Shown here piece by piece: positions 33,182 through 45,759 of a DNA stretch of 64,000 nucleotides. The notes under the pieces were generated by a model that saw only the letters and a list, made by a program, of their open reading frames with translations, was not told the origin of the DNA and did not search any database. The stretch comes from Ophioderma brevispina (taxonomy: Eukaryota > Echinodermata > Ophiuroidea > Amphilepidida > Ophiodermatidae). How positions within the stretch are numbered: position 1 is the first letter of the stretch; each line of letters opens with the position of its first letter. The stretch is taken from contig JAMKCH010058237.1 in the NCBI GenBank assembly GCA_023653785.1, positions 1-64,000 on the forward strand, given 5' to 3'. Both the position numbers and the translations under genes were made by a program.

Positions 33182-34248
33182 GGGCTGACTCCGAGATTTC
33201 GAAATATATAATTATTCTGAGAAGAAATTAAAAATGGTCATCTACAACTACACAGCAAGATTCCTACTCACGGTGTAACCCAGAGCTTAGGCTACTCTAT
33301 GTGTACTCTTAGCTCTACTCGAAGGGTACCCCTTGATACATTATTGATGCAGTACCTACAACTAAGTACTTGCGAAGTACACAAGCCACTTGGTGAATAG
33401 CAGCTATGTTTACTTAGCAGTACCCATCCTATAGTGTACTCTATAGTTGCCTGCCAGGTGACTGACAGGTACCCATGTAAGCCACCAGTAGTGGAGTACC
33501 TCTGCAGCTACTCCACTGGAGTACCTTCACAGGTACTCTCCTACCAACTGCCTAGTAGGCAGCACTTTGGACCATAGAGGGCGCCAAACATTCTATTGTT
33601 GTTTACGACTTTCTGATCATCTTCAAGCTTAGTAACATCTATATTTGAGTTGAGCATCACCAAAAACCCCTATATATGACATTTTGTGTAAAAACATATA
33701 ACATATGTGACCAAAATGTTAAGTAATGGATAAAATTACTACATTAATCACACAGAGCTCAAAGCTCATTTGCATGGGAGTACCCATGCAGGTACTCCCG
33801 CATGGGGTGACTAGTGGTTAGGCTACTGCGTGTGTACCTAGGTGGATGATTACCCCCACTTTTGCAGCCGGCGATGTGGTACCCATGCGGGTGGTAACTC
33901 CATGGCTACTTAACAGCTACTTCACAGGTACTCCCATGAAGAAATTGGTTGTGTAAAGATAGTCACCTAAAATGTTCAATTCCAAAGTTAGAGATGAATC
34001 GGATTTTCTGTTTTCATGCAGTAAACATTTATGCACAGTATAACAAAGCCATAGGATACCGTGTATAACAAATATTCTGAATCCGGAATTTTACAAACAA
34101 ATTTGTGATTTTCCATATCAAGGACTTCGATTTGAGCTTAGTTGTTTCATACAATGATTAGAATATGCACAAGCATTATTTACATGCAAAAAACATGATT
34201 TTTTTGATAATTGAGTGCGCCCTCATCGGGAAATCTCTGAGTCAGCCT
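33182..34248. mobile_element. TTAA-flanked 1.07 kb non-autonomous element
   Basis: The left end GGGCTGACTCCGAGATTTC is inverted at the right end as GAAATCTCTGAGTCAGCCT, with TTAA at 33178-33181 and 34249-34252. The left TTAA is shared with the neighbouring element. The right 290 bp is homologous to MITE family A; the middle is the GTAC-rich block at 33265-33950. No transposase is encoded. It may be one composite element or a family A element carrying an unrelated insert. Confidence 0.65.
33265..33950. repeat. GTAC-dense core (GGTACTC/GAGTACC motifs)
   Basis: GAGTACC, GGTACTC, GGTACCC and CAGTACC recur more than 15 times in two clusters (33300-33540 and 33778-33945), separated by AT-rich DNA. 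Many pairs are locally inverted. The repeats are irregular in spacing, so this is not a simple satellite. Confidence 0.7.
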
Positions 34249-34252
34249 TTAA

Positions 34253-35214
34253 GTCAAAGTTAATAATTGGTTGGTTCTAATAAAAGAACTATTTGTCGCA
34301 ACTGACAAGACGTACCTTCAGATGTGATGCGTCTCATATATTATTACCTTTACAATAAATTTAAAGAGTGCAATTTACTGTTTGATAATATTAATTAATA
34401 ATCAATATTGGATCAAAAACAATCAAATTCCACTTTTTATGTAGCTAATTAGTTACAAACGTTTTAGGTTGTTGAGCAAAAACAAAATGGTGCATTGGCA
34501 TTTGTGTTATCTCAATAAATACACATTGAAATGCAAAAGAAAAGGAACTGATAAAATCTGCTGGAGCAGCAATAAGCGTGCTTTTAAACTTATTGTTAAT
34601 TTTATTGTCTATAACTGCATACAAAGCTATTTAATGCATTACCTTTAGTAGAGATCATTTTGACATTTTGGTATTATATCTTATGTACATAGATATTGTC
34701 TGACTGCTATGGCCAAAGTGTATTCTTACAATAGGCATATATTTGTGGAATATGTACATACTTTTTTTACTAAGCAATAATATTATAAAATCTTACATGT
34801 AAATTTATGTCAACATTCATATGTTCATCACCTACTTATTATTGTACAAAAGCTGTATAATTATCTCAACAATAAATTATTGGCATGTAGATTGAAAACC
34901 AACTGCTGTGTGTTTTGCACTATTTACATAGCAAAATTAATTTACATTCTGAAGTCAGATACGAGGAGAATCAAAAAGTTAGCTTCACAAGTTGCAACAC
35001 TTTTCTGGTACATTTTCCACCAAGCTACAGGTAACATCCATGGCAAAGCCATTTGATTAAAAATTTTTCAATCAAATTAATGTTTCTATCAAAATAATTT
35101 CTATTACACACCTTGATGAACCAATGGGTCACATTGACCCAGAGAAGGAAACAAAGGATACTTGTATTAGTCTCTCTTTTGGCCTTTAGGAATGGGGCTG
35201 GCAGATAAACCACA
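34253..35214. other. Non-coding stretch
   Basis: AT-rich; nothing recognised on either strand. Confidence 0.45.
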
Positions 35215-35905
35215 TCGAGGGCTGACATAAGGACGTAACTCACTTTTCGGTGATTTTGAGGTTTTGTACCAAAAAAAATCGGTAGGTAACACCTACAGAT
35301 TCTGAAAACCATGAAACCTTAACTCAAGTATACTTCCAATTGCCTTTAAAGGCAAAATAACACTTCACCACATTCTAATGGTGCAGACTTTCGTTACTAC
35401 GAAAGCCTTAACTCTGAGTTACGCCCTTTTGATTGGTGGGTAACTGTATTTAGCCAACAATGAGTGAGGCTTTATAGCTTGCCAATGGCCAGAATTGCAG
35501 CAGCTTTAGCTCCCTATCCCACGTATATGATTGATTTCTGTTAAAAACATTCCAAAGGGATGACATTTTTTGGCCGGGCTTAAACATTGAGTGAATAAGT
35601 GTCAATCATAGGCATGATTGAAGATTGTGCTGGTTTTGTAACTCACAGATTACAGTGTCAGTTACCGTCAGTAAGGACGTAACTCAGCACTTATTCTAAT
35701 TAAAGAATTTCTTTAATTCTGCTGTTCCTAATTAAAAATGTTCTTTGTTTACTAAAGTTATTAATGTTGCTACAGTACCCATATAGAGTTTATGAGATGT
35801 TTACTTTTTATTGTGAGTAATATGCGTGTATAGGAACAGATTTGCTGGTTCGGGAGAAAATAATAAAATCACATTTTCAAGAGCAGGTTTTTTGAGTTAC
35901 GGCCT
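35215..35905. repeat. Region with recurring GTAACTCA/TGAGTTAC motif
   Basis: AAGGACGTAACTCA occurs near 35231 and 35672; the inverted forms TGAGTTAC or GAGTTACG occur near 35416 and 35893, with CCTTAACTC forms near 35317 and 35407. This suggests an inverted-repeat element or its subterminal repeats, but its ends are not clear. The minus-strand open frame at 35025-35312 is not a supported gene. Confidence 0.4.
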
Positions 35906-35989
35906 TCTGATTTTCAACCCTCGACATATGCATGGGTTGTGGTCTTCATAAAGATTACATGTATAATTCCTTGAAATGCCACTGCAACT

Positions 35990-37196
35990 AAAGACTCAGT
36001 CACACAGCCGATTTTTTGCTAGGAAAAACCACTCCAGACTGGTGCCGATTGGCCAAATTTCGAAAATCGTGAGCAGTTTTTCTTCTCATGTGTCAGTTTG
36101 GAAGGGTCTGAGCCGGTTCTGTGCAGACGTCTGCCGTCTTACCCATATTGCTAGGAAAACCGCTCCAGACTGCTAAAAAGACTGGTTTGCCGAGTTGGCA
36201 TTTTTTCGAAAATCGTGAGGAATTGTCTTTTCAGCTGTAGTTTTGGCCAAGTTGCAGACTGTCCTGTGCAGTCTTATGCAGTCTTGTGTGGTTGGGAGCA
36301 CGTGGGCAAAAAATTTGAAAAACACCGCCACGATTTTCTGGCAGCTTCTTATAAAAAAATCGTGGCGGGGGTTTTGGAATTCAGGAGGTCGGCTTACACA
36401 CATGAGCAGTTTGGAAGCGGTTAAGCTGATGAGTTGGTGCGCATCCTGAGTGGTTGTGTGCAGTTAGAAAGTGGTCGGCAATGAGTCTGCTCCAAGCGGG
36501 AGAGAAGAGAAAATGCAAGCCAACCTGGACATGTTGAGTCGGCGACTAAACTGGCGACTACAGAAGATTAAGTCGCCGAATCGCAGTAGTGACAGCAACT
36601 ATCATTGTGCTTGTCGTGTTAGGTCTGCGAACTGATTGAGCTGGGATTGAGAACTGAACAAGAGTGACAATGCTTATCACCTATGATCGGCGATTGAGCA
36701 TATCTTGTATTGTAATTTAACAAGACTGCAGCTGCATTGGAGAAAGAAATTTGGTTTGTTTGTGGGAAAAGGGTGGGGGTCGGGCGAGGGTGGTCTTCAT
36801 GTGACGGACCTTTCTTGGCGTCAACAACACTCGGCGACCAATCGCGAGCAGTCTTGACAGCGACCTGTCACAACTGTGCCGTCGTTTCAAGGTCGGCGCC
36901 TAATCGGGGCACCTGACAAGTGGTGGCGCCCAATTTTAAACATGCGGATCTTTGGGGGTTTGATTACATGATGCTGTCGCCTACGATGGCGTTTTCTTAA
37001 GCATCCCTTGCCATCGTTGACGACTGGGATACTCGCAGACTTATCATCCCTGGTCGGGATATTTTAATTTAAATAATTGTAAAATTTTTGCAAGTTGAAC
37101 AAAAGACTGAAGCCGATTTTTTTTCGATAAAAATTGCTGGTCTTGTGTAGTCGGGAAGGGTTGGGTCGGGACGGTCTTCTGTGTGACTATACCTTA
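35990..37196. mobile_element. 1.2 kb non-autonomous element with AGTCACACAG ends and internal repeats
   Basis: The left end has AAAGACTCAGTCACACAGCCG; the right end, reverse-complemented, has AAGGTATAGTCACACAGAAG. Inside, GCTAGGAAAAACCACTCCAG with TTCGAAAATCGTGAG (36018, 36058) repeats about 135-150 bp later (36151, 36208). CCGCCACGATTTT at 36325 is inverted perfectly at 36356-36368. GGCGACT and GTCGCCG motifs recur from 36540 to 36980, and the whole block is richer in GC than its flanks. The overlapping open frames on both strands at 35976-36449 come from these repeats and are not called as genes. Confidence 0.6.
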
Positions 37197-40100
37197 ATAG
37201 TCAATTCAGCCCAGACGTGCAGTAATAACTTAGGAATTACATCACTATCATATGAGACAAGTTTGAATAAAATGCAAATGTTGTATTGATCCACAAGAAT
37301 GTTTTCCTATACCTTTTCTTATATGAACCGTTTTTAAGTGAGTTCACACCACACCACACCCACTATGGAAATGGCAGCCAATAGGCTTCAATACAGTGGC
37401 ATGCAAGGGGGCCTTCCTCTCTCCCACTTTTCATCAGGCTTATAATAGCTGCATGAGAAAGTATTAAAAATTGCTCAAAGTGCAAGTGGCCCCTCCACTT
37501 TGAAAATCTTTACACCGCCGCTTCAATAGTATAGTTCTAGTATACAGGTATTTAATCAGATGTCAAAGGTTTTAGTGCCTACACCTTTCATTTGTATTAT
37601 GAGACATTATATGTGACCTATTGCCACAAAATGAATGCAAAATTCACATTTGGACGGTTTCTGGGTGGACTCCCTGCTGGGTTTGTGTTCTTTGTTTGGA
37701 GGTTTGATTGAGCAGCATCAAAATAATCCATATTCTCTCCTCTCCCAGTGGGAACACACACACACACATTTTTGTATGACCTTTACTTCCAAGGACTTCA
37801 AAGGAACCTCACCCTCGGTCGTTAATCCCATAGTTATACTTCCGAGTACCTTTGTTATACTTATAGGATCTTTAAAAGGAATTTCTTTTGTGTTAGGTCC
37901 TTGGGAAGTATACTTTTAATACAGTATATCATACAAGTACACACACACGCACACAAACACGCATGCACACAAACGCACAGTCATAAATATTTCACAATAT
38001 ACCAGTATATTTCAAAACAAAAGTTCTACTGCTTGTTGGAAAAAATCCCCCGTATACATTTTTTATCTTAAAGTGCATTCAATCATGAAGCCACTTCCAT
38101 TTACTCAATGTCTACAACTTCTGTATACTCACTTTTGACCATTTGTAACATGTTTCTATTGCTACCAAATCAAGAGACGTGTATGTTGACCAACAATGCC
38201 AGGTCTTTAAATATTCCGGTTCATTTATTTCTAAACAGTGTGAACTACGATGTCCGAATCAATTTTTAAAGATGTGAGAGAAGATGAATACTTGTAATGG
38301 CATGACTAACACAACAAACACGGACGGTTTGGTTGAATATCCATTTCCTGCAAATATGATAAAACGGAAAGCTGCAGTTGATAAGGTTAATTAGTTTGTT
38401 ATGGACTCAAATTCACTGATTTTTATAACATCAAATTGATCATTTTGGCTTGCAGAGGCATATGTACTGATAATCGTTTCCATGATGCCTAGTTTTATGT
38501 TGTCAATCTCAAATTTGATTGTTTTTTTGTGATTGTGGTGTTCTGTAGTGCAAAGTCTTGGGTCACACGTTGTAATTCTGGTTTGTGGCCAAGCATATCT
38601 GAAATTCTTTGGCGTTCTTTTGAAGTTCTTCTTCAGCAGTTTGGGAGTTTGGTCGTGTGGTCCAATACTGATTCAGAAGTGGGAAGTTTCGATTTCATGG
38701 TGAACTATTTGTTGTTCCAGCGACTCGTCCCATTTTTCTTGTATTAGTAATGTGACACAATTAATACTCCGATAACATTCATAGCCTGATTAGATTAAAG
38801 CAAGAGACGATTAGAGTACTTTTATATGTGATGTGGACAAGCCCCTAACAGGGGAGGGCAGTTGGGGGGATGCTCCCCTCCCCATTCCAACAGGGCCAAA
38901 AACAGATTATTGGAGCAGAGCGAGCCAACAAATAAGGGGGTTATAAATGCTATTTGTCGAAGAAAGGTTAACATTTCGGTACCAAAAAGGTCCACTTTTC
39001 CCAAATTCACCCCCGCCCCCTTTGCAATTTTGGAGAAATTCCCCTTTGGGAAAAATTTGCATCTCCCTTAAAAAAACCGGGTTACAGGACTGGGATGTGG
39101 ATCTTATTTGACATCGCGTACTTGCTTGTACATTTACAGACCTTGAACTCATAAAAATTCAGTCTTGAACCATTTTTGTGAATTGCTTTTCATATTATCT
39201 GAATAGGCACCTCCCTTGTTTGAATTATGCCATATAATTCAACTTGCTCAACATTGATATAATTTGTAACAAGCTTGATGGTATATCTTGTAGTAATCAT
39301 GCATAAACCTTAATAAAAAGGTTGTTAGTTTCCCAGTCGTATTCGTCATTCAGATCAATTTGTAATACCCGACCTCAAAGTACCTGGGCTATTCAAAGTG
39401 TGACCATACTTTTTATGCATATTATATCAACATGCATGTAGTTCTTTAGATTAGAAAGTTCCATAAATTTTGAAAATGGGACTTGGCTATTCCAGCAAAG
39501 ATGGCCGCTAATCCAAAAAGTGGAAGACCTCTATCAAACTCAACGTGCCTCTCATTTGCCTACTGAGCAGTCAATGAAATGGAAATCCTGTGAAATCTAA
39601 TGGGATTACACAATATGACAATATTTCTGTCCTTGATGTAGAGAATTTATCCTAAAAATGTCACCATTCTATCTTTCAGTCAGACCATTCGTCTGTAGAT
39701 TGTATGGTGTAGTATCTGTAATATCCCTAACCTTTGACATATATTGATCACCTCGTTTTTGTTTGCATCCCCAATAATTTGGAATGTAACTGAAAAATTC
39801 CCATGCTTCTTTAGCTAATTGAAGGTAATTGAGCAGTATCCGGAAGTTCATGTTGATGCCATCCCTTATCTTGAAATTTTTAAGTATATGCTTCTTTATG
39901 AAAAGTTGGTCACTACTACTTCACCATCGTCAGGAACGTCTATTTTGTTAACTTGGTCAAGATTCTTAATCTTCAAGTTTTGTTACGAATAACTCAATTT
40001 TTATCTTGTTTATCCATATTTCAGAATTTTAGCCGATACCCTCCAATGCATAGCCATAAACTTTACCCAGGATGTTGTTTATGACATCACAAGCTATCCC

Positions 40101-40339
40101 TCAAGGCACTGGCTGGGATACTCGCCACATCCCTGAATCCTCTTCCCATCTTCCCCAGTATTCTGCCTTTGAACATGTTGAATACCCCCTTTCTGTAACC
40201 CATCATTAGATTTTTTATTCTATTTGCATATCCATTTTCTTGCTTGCGTGTCACCTCTCTATCTTTCCTGTTCTTCCTTTGTTTAAATCTAACCTGTCTC
40301 TCTATCTCCTACCTTCTTTGGGTTTGTGAGATCTTATTT
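37197..40339. other. Non-coding stretch with CA microsatellites
   Basis: Short (CA)n runs lie near 37748-37768 and 37937-37976. A CAGTGGCATGCAAGGGGGCC...CACCGCCGCTT unit near 37393-37524 looks like a degraded MITE of the CAGTGGCG type. No supported gene; the open frame at 37635-37919 has no domain. Confidence 0.4.
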
Positions 40340-40930
40340 TGAAAACCTGGAAGATGGTTGGCCTGTTGCAAAGTTGAATCAACATTATGCTGACCAGGCT
40401 GGGTGACATACTCATTCATATCATATCTGCAGTCGAGCCACCCTCTTGTCCTTTCATTAAATAAGATGCTAAGCCACAAGAGGTATGACAAGTCATGGAC
40501 TAATATGAGACTATTCCAGGTGTGAACAACTGTGTGGAGGAAGGTCCTGGCAGTGGAGTAGGTTCGTAGGACTGGCTGGATGAGTGCTTGTCTTGGCATG
40601 GACAGATTGTTGTGAGTAGCTCGTCTGATCACATGCGGCTGAGGAAGCACCCTCTTCTGGTATGACAGGTGTCGCCTGGCTCTTATAGTTCCAGTAGTAG
40701 GAGCCCCTGACGTGTATTTTGGAGGAGGGGATGTTTAGCTCCCTCTGGCCGCGCTTTTTTTTTTTTTTTTTTTCATTCACTCCAATGTTGTAGTGCTTGC
40801 TGACAGACACCCTTCCAGCATAATGATGCATACTCCGTGATTCTGCTTAGCTGGACCTTATAGTACATTCTGGCTTCCCTTTGCCCATCTATCTGTTGCA
40901 ACTCTCCTTAGAACCGGAAGCTTTTGTCCG
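40340..40930 (-). mobile_element. LINE relic, C-terminal fragment
   Basis: Minus-strand frames carry the tail typical of CR1/Jockey-like LINE proteins. Near 40910 there is a degraded RVATDRWA-like block where such proteins have KVQRRAARW. Near 40600-40480 come HNNLSMPR, YSTARTFLHTVVHTWNSL and LSYLLWLSILFNE, matching the usual 'RT..Y..SFxxxxxxxWNxLP' ending. The reading moves between two frames, so it is dead. A T-run of 19 at 40755-40773 (A on the minus strand) interrupts it. Palm motifs are missing. Confidence 0.65.
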
Positions 40931-41460
40931 GCTCTGGCTGCGATATTTAAGACATGCGTAGTCATAATGATAAAAATGACGACATTTTTAAGGCACCTTT
41001 TGCTATATATTCAAAGTGCTGTTACCTATTATGATTACGCTGCCAGGAAATTCATCACAATAATTTCGCGTCATCTAGGTGGCTGCTGGCCAAGCACACA
41101 TGCATCAGCACTTAGATTGTAGCCTAATCTCCATAACAGCTTTCCAGATATCGGAAATCTGGAAAGCAAGTATCTGGCCTAGGGACACAAACATGTCGAC
41201 AGCGATGTTATTATGATCATGTATGTGTCCTGCGCTCCATCAATTTCCTTACAATTTCGTGTGAGCTTTTTGTCAACAGTAATTCCTAGAATTTCCAGCT
41301 TATCCTTTTGTGCCAGTCTGGTGTTGCCAAAATATAGAGCTGCCCTTGTTGGATTCCTCTTTCAACGGATATCATGGCCCAATTCAATTTTCATTTGCCT
41401 GTCCAGTTTCTCATTTTCTCCTTGCAGTTGCAGCCCTGCTATCACCATCTGTTCGATTTG
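40931..41460. repeat. Contains dispersed repeat matching 7990-8190
   Basis: CATCTAGGTGGCTGCTGGCC at about 41072 matches 8109 with collinear flanks. The open frames starting at 41213 and 41310 gain protein-like sequence only after about 41470, where the LINE relic begins. Confidence 0.4.
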
Positions 41461-41469
41461 GCACAATAG

Positions 41470-42925
41470 GGTGCAATCAACTGCAAAAAAAGGAGACAAA
41501 GCTGACGTCAAGAACTACCGGCCAATAAGCTTATTATCACGTGCTTACAAGATCTTCACCCGCATAATCCAAAACAGAATTAAACAAATCCTTGATTAAA
41601 AAAAAAACCAACTCGGAGAACAGGCTGGATTCAGAGAAGGCTATTCTACCACAGCTCATCTGCAGGCTCTATAGACGAACTCATCGAGAAAGCAAATGAG
41701 TACCAGTTGAAGCTATGCATAGGGTACATCGACTATGAAAAGGCGTTCGACTCGGTAGAACCTGGGGGTAGAACATGACAACTTATTTGCAGCCTTGAGA
41801 AAAGTTAGAGTCAATGAGGGATATGTAAAGATTATAGACGACAGATACACTAATGCAACCGCTATACTATTTACAACAATGGTCTTTCCAAGCCTATCCA
41901 AATTAAAAGAGGAGTGCGTCAAGGAGACACCATATCATCAAAGATATTTACTACAGCCATTGAAGAAGTCTTCAAAAAGCTAGAATTAAAGGAAGAGGCC
42001 TTAATATAGATGGAGAATGGTTGACAGATTTGAGTTTTGCTGATGATGTTGCCCTGTTAACAGCCTCAGTCAAGAACATGGAATATCAACTTAACAAACT
42101 TAATTCTGAGAGCAAGAAGATAGGCCTGAAAATCCACATAAGCAAAACCAAGTACATGACTAATTATGACACTAATGAGACTCTGAAAATTGAAGAGGAT
42201 GTGATAGAGAAAGTGGACAGTTACAAGTATCTAAGCAAGACAGTAAAAATTGAAAACAACACCAGAGAAGAGATCCTATTATGTTTGAAGGCTGGCTGGA
42301 ACTGCTTTGGCAGATATCGTGACATCATCTGTGACAAAGCTCTACCAATGTCACTAAGAACTCGTATGTTCAATCAGAGTATCTGCGCACTATCACCTAT
42401 GGTGCGGAGACCTGCGACACAAACCAAAGAGCTGAGCAGAAATCGTTATCACTCAAAGAGCCATGCATGGAGAGACAAATGCTACACATCTCATTAAGAG
42501 ACAACTTCAGAAATACCGAAATCAGAAGCAAAACCAAGCAAAGAATACTAAATAAAATAAAAGAAGCAAAATGGAGATGAGCGGGGCATGTGTCAAGAAT
42601 GCACGACAATAGACGGACAAGAGAGTGACAGAATTGGCAGCCTAGCCAGAATCAGGAAAGGGAGAAGAGGCCGACAGAAAGAGAAATGGGAGGGTGATTG
42701 AATCAAACGTGGGTTAGCAAATGGCAGAGACGCTCAGTCAGTCCGAAGAAGATGGCAGGTGCTTGGAAGAGGGTACATCCAAACATGGACGGCAAAGCCC
42801 AGGAAAAGGTAAAGGTAACTGCATATAAATATTGGACATTGTTCAAAGAAGAACAGCAGTGGCGTCCAAAAATAGAGCCTGGGGAAACGAATCATCGTGA
42901 AGACTGCCCATGATGGTGGAAAGGT
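41470..42925 (+). mobile_element. RTE-like LINE relic (reverse transcriptase)
   Basis: Consecutive reverse-transcriptase blocks lie on the plus strand. They are KADVKNYRPISLLSRAYKIF (about 41498), GEQAGFREGYSTTAHLQAL (about 41615), GYIDYEKAFDSVE (41721-41760), KRGVRQGDT (about 41910) and SFADDVALL with catalytic FADD at 42036-42047. Thumb-like sequence follows (LNKLNSESKKIGLKIHISKT, then VDSYKYL) and stays open in one frame from 42021 to 42497. The C-terminal part (AGHVSRMHDNRR near 42580, KWEGD near 42688, RRWQVLGRG) matches the basic Trp-rich tail of RTE-type proteins. At least four frameshifts or stops separate the blocks. The endonuclease half is missing, so this is a 5'-truncated dead copy. 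Confidence 0.85.
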
Positions 42926-44734
42926 AGGTCGCAATCCAGGTAAATAGCTTGCCAGGACTCCCTTGCTTTTCAGTTGAGACCATTATGTCATACCTGTCGA
43001 AGGCACCCTGAAGCCAGTGCTATAAGACTACTTTACAGCCTTACGTCTTGTTAGCTATAATCTCCATTAGAATATGCGTGTGAGACGTATAACTGCGAGC
43101 TACTGAGTGTGATGGGATACGTGCATTTGTTTCCGACATAAACATCCTGGATATGATATGAACTGAACTATTATGAATTTAACACGCACTTGATCCTTTT
43201 CAAAGAGTAAAGGAATTAGCAGGATTTTGCTACCATTCATTTAAATTATTTCGGCTATAGGAATAATCTACTTAACGATGAAAACGGGTTGTGGAAATTC
43301 TCGCATCCTGTTACCATTGTTGTAACAAACCCCCCTGCCATAGTTGTGGTCTAGCGAATCTTAGCAAACGATAATAAGAAGTTAGTTAGTAATAGATCTT
43401 TGATTAATGCTTGTTGCATCGCTGGTCTATTTACGTCTTCTCTCAGAGTCTGCCGTTACAGAACAAAAGAATATTGCGTCCACGCGCAAGACTTTTAAGC
43501 GTAACTGTGTTGGGAGCTTAGGTGACAGACGTCGCATTTTGGTTAAGTTGTCGTTTGTTTGTTGCTTGGTTGTTTTGGTGAAAGTATAAAATCCTTAATT
43601 GCTTTTATCACTTTTACGAACAGAGGATTCATTTTTTAAACTTACACTACTTGCTTCTACCTACGCCACTTGGAAGTTTTAGTAGAACTGGTTTTGGAGA
43701 GATAATTAAAATGATATTAAATGATAATATATGACTAACCTAATTAAACCGAGAATACTCATTTTATGCAATTACTATCCAAAATTAATTAGCTGCTGTT
43801 GCCTAATCGGGATTAATATCTCCTCTGTTGAGTATCAATAACAAATAAGTAAAAATACATACCATACCGGGATCCTTGCCCTGAAATACGGTTATCCAAT
43901 AATAATTGCTGGTGCATAATGCATAGACATAAGGCGTATCTTCGGATCCACAGCCGTAATCCAAATGAAGGTATTCCTACCACATACCACCGTGAGCCAA
44001 CTTTCGAAACAAGAGGCCATCATCCCTAGATACAGTACAATAACGATGTGACTAGGTTTACAATGTTTGTAGTCGATTTATTGATTGGTCACAAGATGAG
44101 TTTACCTACAAGTTAGCACCTTGTCTACTGACATGTTAGAGGTGCGAATTACAGGGTTTGTTTTTTTTCAGCATTAAGCCTTATAACGCCTGATGAGCGC
44201 GAATGTGCATGTTACTGTAGGGCGTTCGCATTGTAGTTAAAAGGGTTTGGTTGACAGATACCCTAATTTGACAGATAATATTGCAGAATATTTAGTACGT
44301 ACATTTCCCCCTTACGATGGTGCATACTTTAATTGACACATTATGCTTGCACGGAAATATGCGCTAATTGCACAAGACGCCCTTGACAAATATTTTTTTA
44401 TTAAGTGACTGGCATTATTGTTTTTTGTTGTGTTGTTTTTGATTAAAACGTTTGCTTGGTTGATTTAAACTAACAGTGATAGTTGCTCGTGATGTCAGTA
44501 GCAATGCTTGCTCCAATTCCACATTTTGGCGAAACAAGCAATTAAACGCTTGTATGTTAAATACAGGCCAGCGTTCCACCGGAACTAAGTTCAGAGTTCA
44601 GTTACGCATACCGGGTCTGAATTGTTATTCCTTTCTTGTTTTTTAGATGATATTGTGATAGCTTCTTACAACGGATACTGTCTGTGTTGGGGTACTAGAG
44701 TGTGGGAGGAACAGATTGTTCCAGTCCATTTATA
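42926..44734. other. Non-coding stretch
   Basis: No supported gene or recognised repeat. The short open frame at 43407-43589 has no features. Confidence 0.4.
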
Positions 44735-45200
44735 TCATATAAGGCATTAGTTGGACCTCACTTGGAGTATGCTGCTGTATTTTCCTGACCCTCACCAGAC
44801 AAAATACCTTGGAGATGGCTTGAGAAGTCCAGAGAATGGCTGCACGTTTTGTGTTAACTGCCTTTCGTCGCCGCCAAGCGTCTCTAAATTATTCGTAAAA
44901 ACCGAAAGGATTCCCTTGCAAAAAGGCGCCAGAATGCCAGATTTATGTCAATTCTATCAATTCACTCTGCGAAGCTCCCGTCCACTGTAGCAACTGCATA
45001 AAAGGGACATGACGCATGAACGTCGTCACTACTCATTCTGATGCATACACTATCATTGAGGCCAGGGAAAAAAAATCGCCAGATATAAGGTACTTCATTT
45101 TTCCCGAGACAGTCATAGACTGGAACAAACTGCCCCTTGAAATCACTTCTTGCCCTACCCTTGGTAGTTTTAGAGCCGCCCTCAGCAATTTCAACTAATT
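44735..45200 (+). mobile_element. CR1/L2-like LINE relic, C-terminal fragment
   Basis: KALVGPHLEYAAVF (about 44737-44780) matches the 'LVRPHLEYAxxVW' block. A degraded VQRMAARFV block follows near 44835 in another frame. HSDAYTII, then FPETVIDWNKLP (about 45098-45133) and LGSFRAALSNF are the classic tail, open to a stop near 45198. Frames shift at least twice. The reverse-transcriptase palm is absent. Confidence 0.75.
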
Positions 45201-45759
45201 CTTCGTCTGCCACCCCGCGGCGTCATGGAACATGTTACTATTGTTCTGTTGCCGTGTAACAGTGATGATGATGGTATACATGAAACTTTGTAACAGTCAT
45301 TGGATGAAGTTAGTACACCGTGCGGGTTGGTTCTCTGGCTGAGTGATTTCCCCACGAGGAATGGATCACCATGGACCGCCTTGTGAAAGATGACTAATCT
45401 TCTAGTTAGTCGTCCCTTTCTCCGGCTGATCCCTTCCAGTTGTACATCCATTGTAAGCGAGCAGGTATTTTGATTACGTGATTCAAACAAAAATCCGGCC
45501 ATCCATTGTTTATGGACTCTACTGTGAGAACTTTATATAAGGTTACTATACCCTGGAAGAATATCCACATGAGGTTCAACAAGGGTTTTAACTACGCAGA
45601 CACTTTAAGTCCTGGGCCTATTTTGAGATATATATAATTATTTTCCTTTGAGTTTATTCTTACTGCATATCAACATACTGTTTGAAACTTGCAAACATAA
45701 CATACCCATCAAATTCACAAATCACTTCCTAACAAAAAAAAAACAAACAATTTTTTTTA
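45201..45759. other. Non-coding stretch
   Basis: No gene is supported. The minus-strand open frame at 45191-45502 overlaps the LINE tail on the other strand and has no domain. Confidence 0.4.

Noticed and set aside
35976..36449. Several overlapping open frames on both strands
   Set aside because: They lie in the internal repeats of a non-autonomous element; both strands are open because of the repeats, and no domain is present.
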